The position numbers were made by a program, and so were the translations under genes. Under the pieces are notes generated by a model. The model saw nothing but the letters and a program-made list of their open reading frames with translations. It had not been told where the DNA came from and ran no database searches. This document shows, in pieces, positions 45,060-54,600 of a stretch of 64,000 nt of DNA. Position 1 is the stretch's first letter, and every line of letters starts with the position of its first letter. The DNA is from Methanobacteriota archaeon (GTDB taxonomy: Archaea; Halobacteriota; Methanosarcinia; Methanosarcinales; Methanosarcinaceae), in the NCBI GenBank assembly GCA_023399215.1, contig JAEWQJ010000026.1:1-64000 (forward strand), read 5' to 3'.

Positions 45060-46055
45060 ATGAAAACAGTGTGCTGTTCCATTCTCGGGTTTGGTGCAAT
45101 CGGACAGGGCGTGGCTGAAGTACTCCTTATGAAAAAAGAGTATCTGGAAAGTATCGGGCTGGAAGTAAAAGTGGTTGCTGTTGTGGACTCAAAGGGCGCA
45201 ACTATTAATCCTGACGGGGTAGATCTTGCCGACTGCCTCGCCAGGAAGAGGACAGACGGAACGGTAGCTCTTGAGAATATCTCTGGAGTCGAGGTTATCC
45301 AATCCGTAGCTCATGATCTTGTAATCGAGACTACCCCGACGAATATACTAACTGGCGGGGCAGGTTTGCAGAATATGTTTGCGGCTTTCAAGACCGGAAA
45401 AGATGTTATTACCTCCAATAAAGGGCCTCTTACCCTTAAGTACAGAGAACTCATGGAAGCCGCAAAGGCAGCAGGTTCTCATTTCAGGTTCGAAGCTACC
45501 GTCGGTGGGTCAATGCCCATTATCAACCTGATAAACGAGGTGCTTGCAGGCAATAAGGTTAAAAGTATCAAAGGAATTCTAAATGGGACCTGTAATTATA
45601 TCCTGACAAGAATGTTGGAGGAAAGGGCAAGTTACAATGACATTCTTGCCGAATCCATGCAGCTTGGTATTGCTGAAACCGACCCTACATATGATGTGGA
45701 AGGAATTGATACTGCTTGCAAACTCGTTATTCTTGCCAACGCAATTTTCGGACTTGATGCTACTTATAGTGACGTTGAGGTTACGGGAATCACGAAAGTT
45801 ACGCCTGAAGCCCTTGAGATGGCTTATGAAAAAGGGCATGTGATCAAGCTTATAGGGGAAGTCAGCAGGGAAAGAATTCATGTAGCCCCCAGACTTGTAC
45901 CTATCAACCATCCCCTTGCAGTCGGAGGAACGCTGAATGTGGCGTCGGTAGAAACCGAACTTGCAGGAGAAATTACGGTTACAGGTAAGGGTGCAGGCCC
46001 AATTGAAACTGCAAGTGCGATTCTCAGCGATCTGATTGCAATTTATGAAAATTGA
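45060..46055 (+). CDS. hom: Homoserine dehydrogenase
   Basis: 331 residues, the short form without an ACT tail. It reduces aspartate semialdehyde to homoserine with NAD(P)H. The Rossmann motif is GFGAIGQGVAEV (10-21). TSNKGPL (about 119-125) and the catalytic block GILNGTCNYILTRM (about 175-188), with the conserved Lys in this family region (EATVGGSMPI nearby), are present. AGGAG lies before the ATG. It is co-transcribed with the ACT protein in front. The stop is two bases before a 13-bp repeat array. Confidence 0.96.
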   Translation: MKTVCCSILGFGAIGQGVAEVLLMKKEYLESIGLEVKVVAVVDSKGATINPDGVDLADCLARKRTDGTVALENISGVEVIQSVAHDLVIETTPTNILTGGAGLQNMFAAFKTGKDVITSNKGPLTLKYRELMEAAKAAGSHFRFEATVGGSMPIINLINEVLAGNKVKSIKGILNGTCNYILTRMLEERASYNDILAESMQLGIAETDPTYDVEGIDTACKLVILANAIFGLDATYSDVEVTGITKVTPEALEMAYEKGHVIKLIGEVSRERIHVAPRLVPINHPLAVGGTLNVASVETELAGEITVTGKGAGPIETASAILSDLIAIYEN

Positions 46056-46056
46056 T

Positions 46057-46126
46057 AGGTTAAGAATTCAGGTTAAGAATTCAGGTTAAGAATTTAGGTT
46101 AAGAATTCAGGTTAAGAATTCAGGTT
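46057..46126. repeat. 13-bp tandem repeat, five copies plus part
   Basis: Units aggttaagaattc at 46057, 46070, 46083, 46096 and 46109, one base changed in unit 3. It starts one base after the hom stop. Confidence 0.95.
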
Positions 46127-46170
46127 TTGTCCCGAATTCGGAAAAATAAAATTAAAAAGCTGCGTTGATC

Positions 46171-47877
46171 ATGACAAGTTTCAGGGAATTTGCAGAAACC
46201 TGCCAGGCGATTGAAAAAATCTCGAGTACAATTGATACTACAAGTAGGGTTGCTGACCTTCTTAAAAAGGTTGATGTTGAAGAGCTGCCCATTGCAACTC
46301 ATTTTATTATGAGTGAGGTTTTTCCTGCCTGGAGCGGAGAACAATTGGGAATTGGCACTAGCCTGCTGTATGTTTCCCTTTCCAAAGCCTCCGGAATGCC
46401 AGTAAAAAGTATAGAATCTCTTATTCGGACTACCGGAGATATAGGGGACACAGCCCTTCTGATCCTCAAGGAGAAAAGGAAAAATCAGGTTACTTTTTCC
46501 TCTTTTTTCGAAGAACAGCCCGAACTCTCAATAACCGAAGTTTATAACCGTTTTAAAATTGCCTCCGAAGCCTCAGGAAAAGGCTCACAGGACATTAAGA
46601 TAAAGAATCTTCAGTTCCTCTTTACTTCCTCGACTCCAAGGGAAGCAAAATATATCTCCAGGCTTGCGCTTGAGGAACTCCGCATAGGTGTCGGAGAAGG
46701 CGTTGTAAGGGATGCAATTGCAAAAGCTTTTTCCGTGCCCGCGGATGTTGTTGAGCACGCCTTTATGGTTACGAATGACCTGGGGATAGTCGCTGCAACT
46801 GCCAAGGAAGGCGGAGCGGAAGCCCTGGAAAGTCTCGGGATTGAAATCAACCGCCCGATCAAGATGATGCTCTCACAGATCAGTCCTGACATAGTTGCTG
46901 ACATAAAGGAAATGAAAGAGGCTGCGATCGAATGGAAATTCGATGGAGCAAGAGTCCAGGTCCATAAGGCTGGAGATTCGGTTATGCTTTTCTCTCGAAA
47001 GCTTGAAAATGTCACAAGTTCACTCCCTGACCTTGTAGAGATAATCCGCAAACATGTAAAGGCCGAATCCGCAATCCTTGACGGAGAAGCCGTCGCAGTG
47101 GACGAGAATGGTAAGCCCAGGGCATTTCAGGAGATCCTTAAACGTTTCCGTCGCAAGTACGATGTGGAAGAAAAAGCCCTTGGCATCCCTATTCAGCTAA
47201 ACCTTTTTGACATAATGTACTTAAACGGAAAAACGCTGATTGACCTGCCTCTGATTGAGCGGCGAAAAGCACTTGAGTCCTGCGTGGAAAGCTCGGTTGA
47301 GGATTCAAAGTCCATCTCCGTGGATAAACAGGTGATAACCGGAGACCTCGAACTTATAGAGAAGATCTATAAGGAGGCTTTAGATGCCGGGCATGAAGGA
47401 GTTATGGTCAAAAATCCGAATTCGTTTTATTCTCCTGGTAAACGTGGCAAAAACTGGCTTAAGAAAAAACCTCTTATGGAAACCCTTGACCTTGTAATCG
47501 TAGGAGCCGAGTGGGGCTTTGGCAGACGTGCAAACCTCCTGGGTTCTTATACGGTTGCCTGTTATGACCCAGAAAACCTGCGTTTTCTCCAGATCGGTAA
47601 AGTGGGTACAGGCCTAACCGATGACCAGCTAAAAGAGCTCACAGAGATACTTTCCGGGCTCATGGAAGGCGGAGAGGCAGGCGGTATATTTGCAATCCGG
47701 CCGAAGATAGTCCTGGAAATCGCCTTTGAGGAAATCCAGAAAAGTCCCAATTATGACTCGGGCTTTGCGCTACGTTTCCCGCGCTTTATCCGCATCCGGG
47801 ACGATAAAGATCCCGAAGGAGCCGATACGATACAGAGAATTGGAAAGGTATATAGCCAGCAGTTGAAAAGGCTGTAA
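46171..47877 (+). CDS. lig: ATP-dependent DNA ligase
   Basis: 568 residues, normal for archaeal replicative ligase. The N-terminal DNA-binding domain (1-210) leads to motif I EWKFDGAR with nucleotide-bound K256, then motif III LFDIMYLNGK, IV EGVMVKNP and V KKKPLMETLDL; the OB fold is at the C-terminus (PRFIRIRDDK). It seals nicks in DNA. I use ATG 46171; TTG at 46165 would add two residues. It stands alone after hom; a weak hairpin follows the stop. Confidence 0.96.
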   Translation: MTSFREFAETCQAIEKISSTIDTTSRVADLLKKVDVEELPIATHFIMSEVFPAWSGEQLGIGTSLLYVSLSKASGMPVKSIESLIRTTGDIGDTALLILKEKRKNQVTFSSFFEEQPELSITEVYNRFKIASEASGKGSQDIKIKNLQFLFTSSTPREAKYISRLALEELRIGVGEGVVRDAIAKAFSVPADVVEHAFMVTNDLGIVAATAKEGGAEALESLGIEINRPIKMMLSQISPDIVADIKEMKEAAIEWKFDGARVQVHKAGDSVMLFSRKLENVTSSLPDLVEIIRKHVKAESAILDGEAVAVDENGKPRAFQEILKRFRRKYDVEEKALGIPIQLNLFDIMYLNGKTLIDLPLIERRKALESCVESSVEDSKSISVDKQVITGDLELIEKIYKEALDAGHEGVMVKNPNSFYSPGKRGKNWLKKKPLMETLDLVIVGAEWGFGRRANLLGSYTVACYDPENLRFLQIGKVGTGLTDDQLKELTEILSGLMEGGEAGGIFAIRPKIVLEIAFEEIQKSPNYDSGFALRFPRFIRIRDDKDPEGADTIQRIGKVYSQQLKRL

Positions 47878-47887
47878 AAGGTTGCGG

Positions 47888-47909
47888 TTGCCGTTTCTTT
47901 TTTCGGCAA
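47888..47909 (+). terminator. Possible terminator after lig
   Basis: TTGCCG and CGGCAA, with a T-rich loop of ten bases, 10 bp after the stop of the ligase gene. Weak. Confidence 0.35.
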
Positions 47910-48333
47910 TCTCATGACCTTTTAAATATTCTTTTTAAAATAGCTTAAAACTTTTGTCTTCCCTATCTGGGTAATTATTTTCTTTTTTAGTTAGAGAAAG
48001 GGACTTCTTTGTCAATGTCTGTTTCCCATCTTTTCCTCAATCTACAGTATTACGGCAGGAAGTACACCATTATTCGTGCCCTGTAGAGCACAAACATAAT
48101 TCATTATACATTTGGCAGGATGGTGATGCTTAAGTAACTTCCTTCATCGGCATTTAAATTATGTGAGATTTCATGCTGAACTATACTATCATGTGGTCAA
48201 TCAAAACCATCTGCAGTGCCTGTGTCGTTAGGTTGAGTCATTGATCAAATCTAAAAATAGTGCGATTTCCTTGTTTGAAAAAAAGAAGAGAGACTCTCAG
48301 GCTTACGGTTTTCAGCAATTCTTAACGGCCTAA
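47910..48333. other. Intergenic, no gene seen
   Basis: No supported reading frame. No recognisable repeats. Confidence 0.4.
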
Positions 48334-48672
48334 TTAATCTGAAGAATAATAACGTATCCGATAATACTCATTATTCAGTTTTATATATTCAGTCTCGTTA
48401 TCATGCATAATATGAGAAAATTCTGTCATTTTTTCGTCGTTATCGAAAGGGAGCTTAATTTCTTTTCCTGAATTTTCTACTGCTTCTTGGACATAGGGAT
48501 ATTTCTCGATATCTGCTAAACTGAACTCCACATATTTCTCTGGTGGGTTCTGAAGTTTATCTGCGCGAACATACATACCTGCTCCAGGCTGATAAATCAT
48601 TAAAAAGAAAACCAGAAATAGTGCAAGAATTCCAAAAGAAATAATCATTAAAGCTTTTGTCATTGATTTCAT
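48334..48672 (-). CDS. Small membrane-anchored hypothetical protein
   Basis: 112 residues from ATG at 48672, with GAGG seven bases upstream. A hydrophobic segment (about 5-26, TKALMIISFGILALFLVFFL) anchors a polar domain (VEFSLADIEKYPYVQEAVEN). No cysteines in the mature part. Unknown function. Same direction as the two genes that follow upstream (48705-49151, 49318-49917), and may be the last of a small group. Confidence 0.6.
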   Translation of the reverse strand: MKSMTKALMIISFGILALFLVFFLMIYQPGAGMYVRADKLQNPPEKYVEFSLADIEKYPYVQEAVENSGKEIKLPFDNDEKMTEFSHIMHDNETEYIKLNNEYYRIRYYSSD

Positions 48673-48704
48673 ATAATCCTCTTCAAGCATCCCTATCTTG
48701 AAAA

Positions 48705-49151
48705 TTAAACTGTTATTACTCCTATACGCATTGGAGAATTGGAATTATTTGTTTTATTTATATGTATCACTACAGAACTCCAGGCATGTGGCAGTGTTCT
48801 GCAGGTGTCCGTAGTTTCGCCATCTAAAATAACTTTAAATTCATACTCCCCCTCTGCAAAATATGTATATTTTCCTTTAGACCATGGCATTGACCATCTC
48901 AGCAATAGCCAGAATGATTTCGGCTGTGCGATTTGCTCGTCAGGAGATAGTTCACAAGTTCCTTTGAATATAGATTCATTATACGAATCAAATACTTCAA
49001 CTGTTACCTCATGATTCTGGAGATCATTATTATATATATAAAACAAAGGCTCAGGAGAGCCAACTAACAAATATGGGAAAACGACAAAATAATTCAGCAA
49101 AATCAGTATTAGAATTCCTAAAAAGATGAATATTTTTTGGCGACTTTTAAT
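48705..49151 (-). CDS. Membrane-anchored hypothetical protein, probably ATT start
   Basis: 148 residues if read from ATT at 49151, where AGAGGGAG lies seven bases ahead. That reading gives a basic start (KSRQKIF) and a complete hydrophobic anchor (IFLGILILILLNYFVVFPYL). With the first usual start (TTG, 49100) there is only half an anchor. The outer part has a beta-sandwich feel (NHEVTVEVFDSYNESIFKGT, YTYFAEGEYEFKVILDGE) and ends with a cis pattern of WSSVVIHI. Unknown family. Confidence 0.55.
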   Translation of the reverse strand: MKSRQKIFIFLGILILILLNYFVVFPYLLVGSPEPLFYIYNNDLQNHEVTVEVFDSYNESIFKGTCELSPDEQIAQPKSFWLLLRWSMPWSKGKYTYFAEGEYEFKVILDGETTDTCRTLPHAWSSVVIHINKTNNSNSPMRIGVITV

Positions 49152-49317
49152 ATTTATACTCCCTCTAAAATCAAATAATTTGTATAGTCAAAAAATTAAA
49201 AGGAAGTCCTTATTCCCCATGTTTAGCTCCGTTTATACTCTGTAACAGCTCACAGAAAGAGGTTCTCCTTAGTCCAGAGCTTTAGTTTTCATTCTAGAAG
49301 TCAAATCATTACTTATC

Positions 49318-49917
49318 TTAATATGCAGCACCGTCAAAATTTACAATAAAGACTTTTTCATTTGCTTCAAGCTCATTTCTTATCCTGATTGCGTCACTCT
49401 CTGGGATCCAATTTTTTGGTTCATTTCCAAAAGAAACATAACATATAGTTGTCATTTTCACTTCAAGATTATTTTTTTTCATCACATTAAGAAAATTTTC
49501 GTTTTCAAAACCTTGTTCGGATACAATTATGTAATAATCTCCTTTTTTGATATCAGGAGGAAATCCAGGTTCAGGAATTTTTTCTCCTTTCTTAAATTCA
49601 TCTACTACAGCCGTTTTTTTGTCTTTTTCTACTTTTGCATAGTTCCTTCCTGAGCTAATGTCAGTATTGTAATCTATACTATAATTTACAGGTATATTGG
49701 AATTTTCAAGAATAGTTTTAACTTCCTGCTCAGTAGTCCCATTTTCAAATTCAATAAATAAACCAGCTATCTGTTGTTCTTCAACAGGTGTTTCATTATC
49801 AATTGACATATTCGACTTGACGTGCGCAGGTGTAAACAGTACTGAGGGTACTACGATAATCAGAAAAACAATAATAACGACAATAAACAATATTTTATAA
49901 ATAGATTTTTTCATCAT
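49318..49917 (-). CDS. UPF0228 family protein (copy 2)
   Basis: 199 residues from ATG at 49917, with AGGTGGG upstream; the longer frame (49989) has an N-terminus that does not fit the family. One hydrophobic anchor (about 5-26) and a soluble domain (GLFIEFENGTTEQEVKTILE, GDYYIIVSEQGFENENFLNV, EANEKVFIVNFD) that matches copy 1 at 16913. Function unknown. Near two other small membrane-anchored genes on the same strand. Confidence 0.85.
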   Translation of the reverse strand: MMKKSIYKILFIVVIIVFLIIVVPSVLFTPAHVKSNMSIDNETPVEEQQIAGLFIEFENGTTEQEVKTILENSNIPVNYSIDYNTDISSGRNYAKVEKDKKTAVVDEFKKGEKIPEPGFPPDIKKGDYYIIVSEQGFENENFLNVMKKNNLEVKMTTICYVSFGNEPKNWIPESDAIRIRNELEANEKVFIVNFDGAAY

Positions 49918-50185
49918 GAAAAATTTCCCACCTATACCTCCGGGCATATATAGTTCAAATGGATCCTGTAGAGTAAATTTGAACTCCATTAATTACTAGT
50001 AAAACAAATTATATAAATTGTAAAGGTTTTAACCAGATTATTAAACTATCAAACTAGATGCTTAATTTATGATTTCATTTTAGCATAGTATTACTTAATA
50101 TTAATAGTCCTTTGAGATATTAGATAAAACTATTAGATAAAACTCGCAAGAGTTGCGGATTCTTTTGCAACAGTTGGGACAGTTA

Positions 50186-50728
50186 ATAAATTCAAATATT
50201 TCTGGTCTACGCATTACATAGAGAGAATTCCCATTCCATTGCTAAAAGAAATTGGATGTCTTTACAATTCTAAAGTTCTCTATGATAGAAGGACAAAAAT
50301 TTTTAATGTCTACAGCAACCAGTTAAAAATAATTAAAAATGCTGATTATATACGGCATATCATCCGTAATAACTGAAGGATATGCTGATTCCATCTAGGA
50401 GAGAGTAAAAGAAGAAATTCCTGTTGAGCTTATAGTTCCTCTTCATGTTGCAGAAGAATTAAAACAGTCTCCTTATGCAGAAAAACTGAAGATACTGAAA
50501 AATTATAAAAATTTTCAGTTAAAATCTAAGAACGAAGACCTTAAAATGGGGCTAATTGTTACGGATAAATGCCTGGCCTTAAGCCTATACAAGAAAAGCG
50601 GTATTGAATATGACATAACTACAGGTTTGTTTAGCTCTGATCCAAAAGCTATTGAGTGGGGAGAAAGGCTTTTTGAGTATTATAAGATCCACTCAGACGC
50701 GAATTTACATGGCAATTATGCCTTATGA
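50186..50728 (+). pseudogene. filR1/DUF1724-type HTH regulator remnant (C-terminal sensor part)
   Basis: Starts with HYIERIPIPLLKEIGCLYNS (about 50210), then a frame change near 50350 (YGISSVITEGYADSI), a TAG, and ERVKEEIPVELIVPLHVAEE through GLIVTDKCLALSLYKKSG to a tail EWGERLFEYYKIH. This is the sensor domain of the methanogen filR1 regulators. The DNA-binding N-terminus is missing; with a nonsense codon and a frameshift it is dead. Confidence 0.8.
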
Positions 50729-50772
50729 CGATATGCCTTATGACAATATGCCTTATGACGAGTTTTTTCAAA

Positions 50773-51402
50773 TCAAACATACTTGAACAGGTCATCTCTT
50801 TTCATTTCGTGCAGCCTGTCCCGAAGCAGACCTTTTAAAGCTTTTATGTCTCCTTTTTTGGCACTGATAGGAGCTATAATATGCTTCCAGTTCTGCCAGG
50901 GAGGCTCAAGCCCGAGTCGAATTGCAATCTCGTCAAGAAGGGGATCGTACTCACTTTCTTTTACCTTATCCATCTTGTTTGCAGCAATAATGGTGTCAAT
51001 CCCGACTTCCCTGAGGAAATCAAACATTTCAACGTCTATCGGAATCTGGTCCTTTGAGTCCCAGCGGTCTACTATCTGCGGGAAAGACAGGCTGTCTATT
51101 ACAAGCACCCCGAGCTTGATCCTTTCGGCATTTTCTTCGATATAGTGCACGGTTTTGTCTTTTACGATGTCCTGCTTTCGGTCTTTTACTCCACTCATGA
51201 AGCCGAAGCCAGGCATATCTGTGATAAGCAGGTCCGAGACCTGGACGTGCGCAGGGCGTAAGGTAACTCCAGGTCGTTTTCCAACCCTTACTTTCGCTCC
51301 GAAGAGTTCCCTTAGCAACGAGGATTTGCCCACGTTTGAACGGCCTACAAAAATAATCTCAAAACTTACCCCGCTTTCAGCTGCAGTCTTACTGGTTTCC
51401 AT
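50773..51402 (-). CDS. engB: EngB-type GTPase (YihA family)
   Basis: 209 residues. P-loop GRSNVGKSSL (21-30), G2 PGVT (about 46), G3 DMPGFGF, G4 NKMD and G5 SAKKGD are all present. EngB GTPases help ribosome large-subunit assembly. GGAGGT lies before the ATG. The gene follows the DHH phosphoesterase on the same strand with a 145-bp gap that contains a dispersed hairpin repeat. Confidence 0.94.
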   Translation of the reverse strand: METSKTAAESGVSFEIIFVGRSNVGKSSLLRELFGAKVRVGKRPGVTLRPAHVQVSDLLITDMPGFGFMSGVKDRKQDIVKDKTVHYIEENAERIKLGVLVIDSLSFPQIVDRWDSKDQIPIDVEMFDFLREVGIDTIIAANKMDKVKESEYDPLLDEIAIRLGLEPPWQNWKHIIAPISAKKGDIKALKGLLRDRLHEMKRDDLFKYV

Positions 51403-51419
51403 TGTTTTTTACCTCCAAG

Positions 51420-51546
51420 CCTTTTCAAAAAACTGTTTGCTTGCAAGCCTTTTCAAAAAAGACTTGATCGAAAATCTCATGCAGCGGTGTGATAAACCGG
51501 TTAGACGATTGCGAATCAACGGTTTTAGTCAAGTAGCGCTCGGTTT
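51420..51546. repeat. Dispersed Methanosarcina-type repeat, copy 2
   Basis: gcaagccttttcaaaaa is seen twice near 51414-51460, then gacttgatcgaaaa and ggtgtgataaaccggtt. It matches 63837-63929 (cccttttaaaaaaaggctt, gaccgaaaa, ggcgtgatcaaccgg) in the same order, and in part 30643. Confidence 0.6.
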
Positions 51547-51547
51547 T

Positions 51548-52525
51548 TTACCCATGTACTTCTCCCAGTTCCTTATCAAAAGCTCTGAGGAATGCATTAA
51601 GGGAATCTTCAGGAATTCGAGCGCCTGCCGCAAAGGGATGTCCACCACCGCTTCCTCCGAATCTTGGTGCGACTGAACGGAGAATATGGTTTACGTCGAC
51701 CTCTCCCCTGGAGCGGATACTGAGGTCATAAGCTCCTTTTCTTTCACGGAATTCGGCTGCAATCCCTACTTCCCGCCTGCCGTAAGAGGCTGCGTAGATC
51801 GCTGCCTTTGAAATAGAGTTGTTTGTATTTACAATATATGCACTATTTTTAAGGGCTTCCACATTATATTTAACAAAAAGCCTTAATCTCTCCTCGTTAA
51901 TTGCAGCTTCTCTGGCAAGCTGAAGCAGTTCTGGAATATTTGAAGGAATTATGTCCTTTGAGAGGGGTTCAAGAAGTTTTCTCTTGAATTCGTAATCCCT
52001 TCCTTTATATAGAATGGCCTGGGTTAGGGTTCCTGCCTGGAAATAAAGATTCCTTTTATCCCAATCTTTGACCCAGCTCTTTAAACATGGAGTGTTGTCG
52101 CAGAAATCCCCAATAGCCCCATAGATTGCTATCCTACGTATATCTCTATCCAGGCGGTCCTCTAAGAGCCTGTAGGTCAACTCTGAGGAGCAGGCTTCTA
52201 TATCATGGTAGAACCAGCTCTCTTTTTCACAGCTTTTCGGGAGAGGATGGTGGTCAATATAGTAAAGGTTGCACTTCTCCGCAAGCCCTCTAAGTGCTGC
52301 GTAAAGTTCAGAGCAATTCCTTTCATCGATTGCAATATCGCAAATAATAAGGGTTTTCACATTTTTTATAAGCCCTAATTTTTCAAGAAGGTTTGCAGGA
52401 TTCGTGAAATACACATACGCATCCGGATAAGCGGTTTTTGCAATCGCACCTGAGCAGATCCCATCCGAATCTCCGTGAGTAAGGACTAGAGTTTTCGCTT
52501 TGATCCAGTTATGGAGTTCTTTCAT
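51548..52525 (-). CDS. DHH-family phosphoesterase (DHHA1)
   Basis: 325 residues. The N-terminal DHH domain has LTHGDSDGICSGAIA (D19, D21), CDIAIDERN, and the YYIDHHPLP signature (about 89-97). DHHA1 at the C-terminus ends with GGSGGGHPFAAGARI (about 296-310). Such proteins cleave short oligonucleotides or cyclic dinucleotides, or act on single-stranded DNA; the archaeal class is not exactly known. GGAAGC precedes the ATG. Confidence 0.92.
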   Translation of the reverse strand: MKELHNWIKAKTLVLTHGDSDGICSGAIAKTAYPDAYVYFTNPANLLEKLGLIKNVKTLIICDIAIDERNCSELYAALRGLAEKCNLYYIDHHPLPKSCEKESWFYHDIEACSSELTYRLLEDRLDRDIRRIAIYGAIGDFCDNTPCLKSWVKDWDKRNLYFQAGTLTQAILYKGRDYEFKRKLLEPLSKDIIPSNIPELLQLAREAAINEERLRLFVKYNVEALKNSAYIVNTNNSISKAAIYAASYGRREVGIAAEFRERKGAYDLSIRSRGEVDVNHILRSVAPRFGGSGGGHPFAAGARIPEDSLNAFLRAFDKELGEVHG

Positions 52526-53004
52526 GTTTTGCTTCCTTTTTCCCGAAAAAATATTTATTTTTTCTATGGCAATATCTCTTATAACAACAGTGTTGAGCTT
52601 TTCTCACTTTCAACCCTTTTTTGCTTCACATAATTCGTTTTTTCATTTTGAAAATTAATAAAGACATTTATTTTTCTTTTTATTAAATTTTTATTTTTTA
52701 CTCGAATGAATTTCAAGGTAAAAAGAGCTTTTATCAACCTATTGCTTTTGAAGACTGGCAGAAATACTAAGATAAAATAATTTCTAAGTAATATAAATAG
52801 TTATGAAAATTGTGAAATGTGATGTAAAAAATGGAAAGCGATGTAAAAAGCGAAAAAAGTGATGTAAAAAATGAAAAGTAATGACAAAAGTGAAAAAAGT
52901 GAATCGTAATGGAATGAGGCTTTTTTCTCAGTAGATTCTATTAAATACAAGAGGTGAATGCCCTAGAAAGCCCAGAGCGTTCGAAACTCTCAATTTAAGT
53001 TTTA
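52526..53004. other. Intergenic with gatgtaaaaa repeats
   Basis: 52820-52905 holds gatgtaaaaaatg/gatgtaaaaagcg units in a loose tandem. The rest is AT-rich with no gene. Confidence 0.5.
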
Positions 53005-54600
53005 TCAGGTACGTCTTTTTCCCAGGATGCATGTAACTGCGAGAAGTCCTGCTATAGCAAGGACAGGGTCGAACCCGGGAGTATCTTCAGGATCTTCATT
53101 TTGCGCCAGAGCTGATGATTCATTTTTTTCCTGATTGGAGTCAGTTTTTCCCTCAGGCTGCTTGCTGCTTCCTTCAAGAGAAATTGGTACTCCTACATAA
53201 ACAACAGGAGTATCCGAAACGACCTCTCCTGAGTATTCATCAAGGTCAAGGAAACTTGCTTTGCATGCAGGCAGATGGATTTCCCCTTCTTTATGCATTT
53301 GAAGGATATAGGTTACTTTTTTTGAACCGCCACCGCTTCCGAGAATCTGCTTGAAACTGGTTTCCCCGCTTATTAGTTTAGCTTCAGGAGGTACAGTGTC
53401 GGTTACTGTCACACTGGAATCAACGTTTCCTGTGTTTTTTACAGTGATCGTTACGGTTAGTTCATCTCCGGAATTAAGTTGCTGTCTGTTTATTGTTTTT
53501 GTAACTGATATTTCAGGCCCATAAATTTTTATCTTTTCCGAGTTATTGGAACCTGCGTCTCCATTCTGCCCATTAGGCAGAATAAAGTTAGCCGTTGTTT
53601 TTGGGAAGGTAAATTCTCCCGGTTTTTCAGGAATCAGGGTGTATTCAAAAACTTTTTCAGCTACTTCTCCGGATTTAAGAGAAAGGGTCTTCTCGAGTAC
53701 CGCGTCGTTCTTAAGGTGAGTTTCGGAAGCGATCGAATCCTCAAGTACGATATCATCTATGTCGCAGAGCCCTGAGTTCCTGACATTGACCGAGACATGA
53801 ATAGGCTTTCCCATGTGATTATCTCTTGTAATAAACTTTGAAATAACAAGGCCCCATTTTTTTTCTATTTTTATGACTTTGAAGCCTATATCTTCATACT
53901 TCTCGTTCCTTACATCCTCGCATGTAATTTTTGCAGTTATATTAAGGTCAGTGTCTTCCCAGGGTTTGGGAGCTTTCAATGTAAGGTTCACAGGTTCGAG
54001 AGTTTCATCTTTAAGAACCTCTCCAAGTGTGTACTTCTTTTTTCCTTTAAGGACCTCCATTCCGGCTGTGTCAATAGTTAGAATGGCATTTTTAGCTTTT
54101 GCGTCTCCATCGTTTTTAATCTCTATCGAGACATCGATTGCACTGTCTCTGGTAGATTTTGAATCATATGTGTCCTTTTTGGTTTCAACGTCTATGTCGA
54201 ACTCTGGCTCTCCTCTTATAAGGATATCCAGTTTAGCATAAGGGTTCCAGTTTCCGGTCTTGAATTCCTTTCCATCCTTCTTGAGAATCTCATAATTCGG
54301 GTCCACTTTATGAGCATAAACCTTTACCCTGTCGTCATATACGACTTCCATGCCTGCGGAAAGTGGAGAGGTCTTCAGTTTTTCTCCATCCTTTGAGATT
54401 GAAACAAACACTTGTTTGTTATCGTTGAAATCTTCTGCCTTTATGACATAGCCGTTAACTGTTACTGTATCCCCCCAGTACAGTGTTTTTCCATCCAGTT
54501 TCTCTACCCACTCGACATCTTCTTCCGCAAGAGCGGTCATTGAGAAAGCCGAAATGAAGAAAACTGCAAGTAATGCAATCAGTGCAAGCTTCTTAGCCAT
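53005..54600 (-). CDS. Surface protein with COG1361/NEW3-type repeats and PGF-CTERM-like anchor
   Basis: 531 residues. Signal peptide (1-25). Beta-sandwich domains of about 110 residues follow, with internal patterns typical of DUF11/COG1361 (IDVSIEIKNDGDAKAKNAIL, IHVSVNVRNSGLCDIDDIVL, LTVTITVKNTGNVDSSVTVT). A Ser/Glu/Asn linker ends in TPGFDPVLAIAGLLAVTCIL and a basic GKRRT. PGF followed by a hydrophobic stretch and basic tail is the archaeosortase-A sorting signal, so it is likely cleaved and lipid-anchored to the cell surface. AAGGAAGG precedes the ATG. Lone gene. Confidence 0.85.
   Translation of the reverse strand: MAKKLALIALLAVFFISAFSMTALAEEDVEWVEKLDGKTLYWGDTVTVNGYVIKAEDFNDNKQVFVSISKDGEKLKTSPLSAGMEVVYDDRVKVYAHKVDPNYEILKKDGKEFKTGNWNPYAKLDILIRGEPEFDIDVETKKDTYDSKSTRDSAIDVSIEIKNDGDAKAKNAILTIDTAGMEVLKGKKKYTLGEVLKDETLEPVNLTLKAPKPWEDTDLNITAKITCEDVRNEKYEDIGFKVIKIEKKWGLVISKFITRDNHMGKPIHVSVNVRNSGLCDIDDIVLEDSIASETHLKNDAVLEKTLSLKSGEVAEKVFEYTLIPEKPGEFTFPKTTANFILPNGQNGDAGSNNSEKIKIYGPEISVTKTINRQQLNSGDELTVTITVKNTGNVDSSVTVTDTVPPEAKLISGETSFKQILGSGGGSKKVTYILQMHKEGEIHLPACKASFLDLDEYSGEVVSDTPVVYVGVPISLEGSSKQPEGKTDSNQEKNESSALAQNEDPEDTPGFDPVLAIAGLLAVTCILGKRRT

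Noticed and set aside
47910..48333. Possible insertion-sequence debris after lig
   Set aside because: No transposase motif in any frame; left as plain intergenic.
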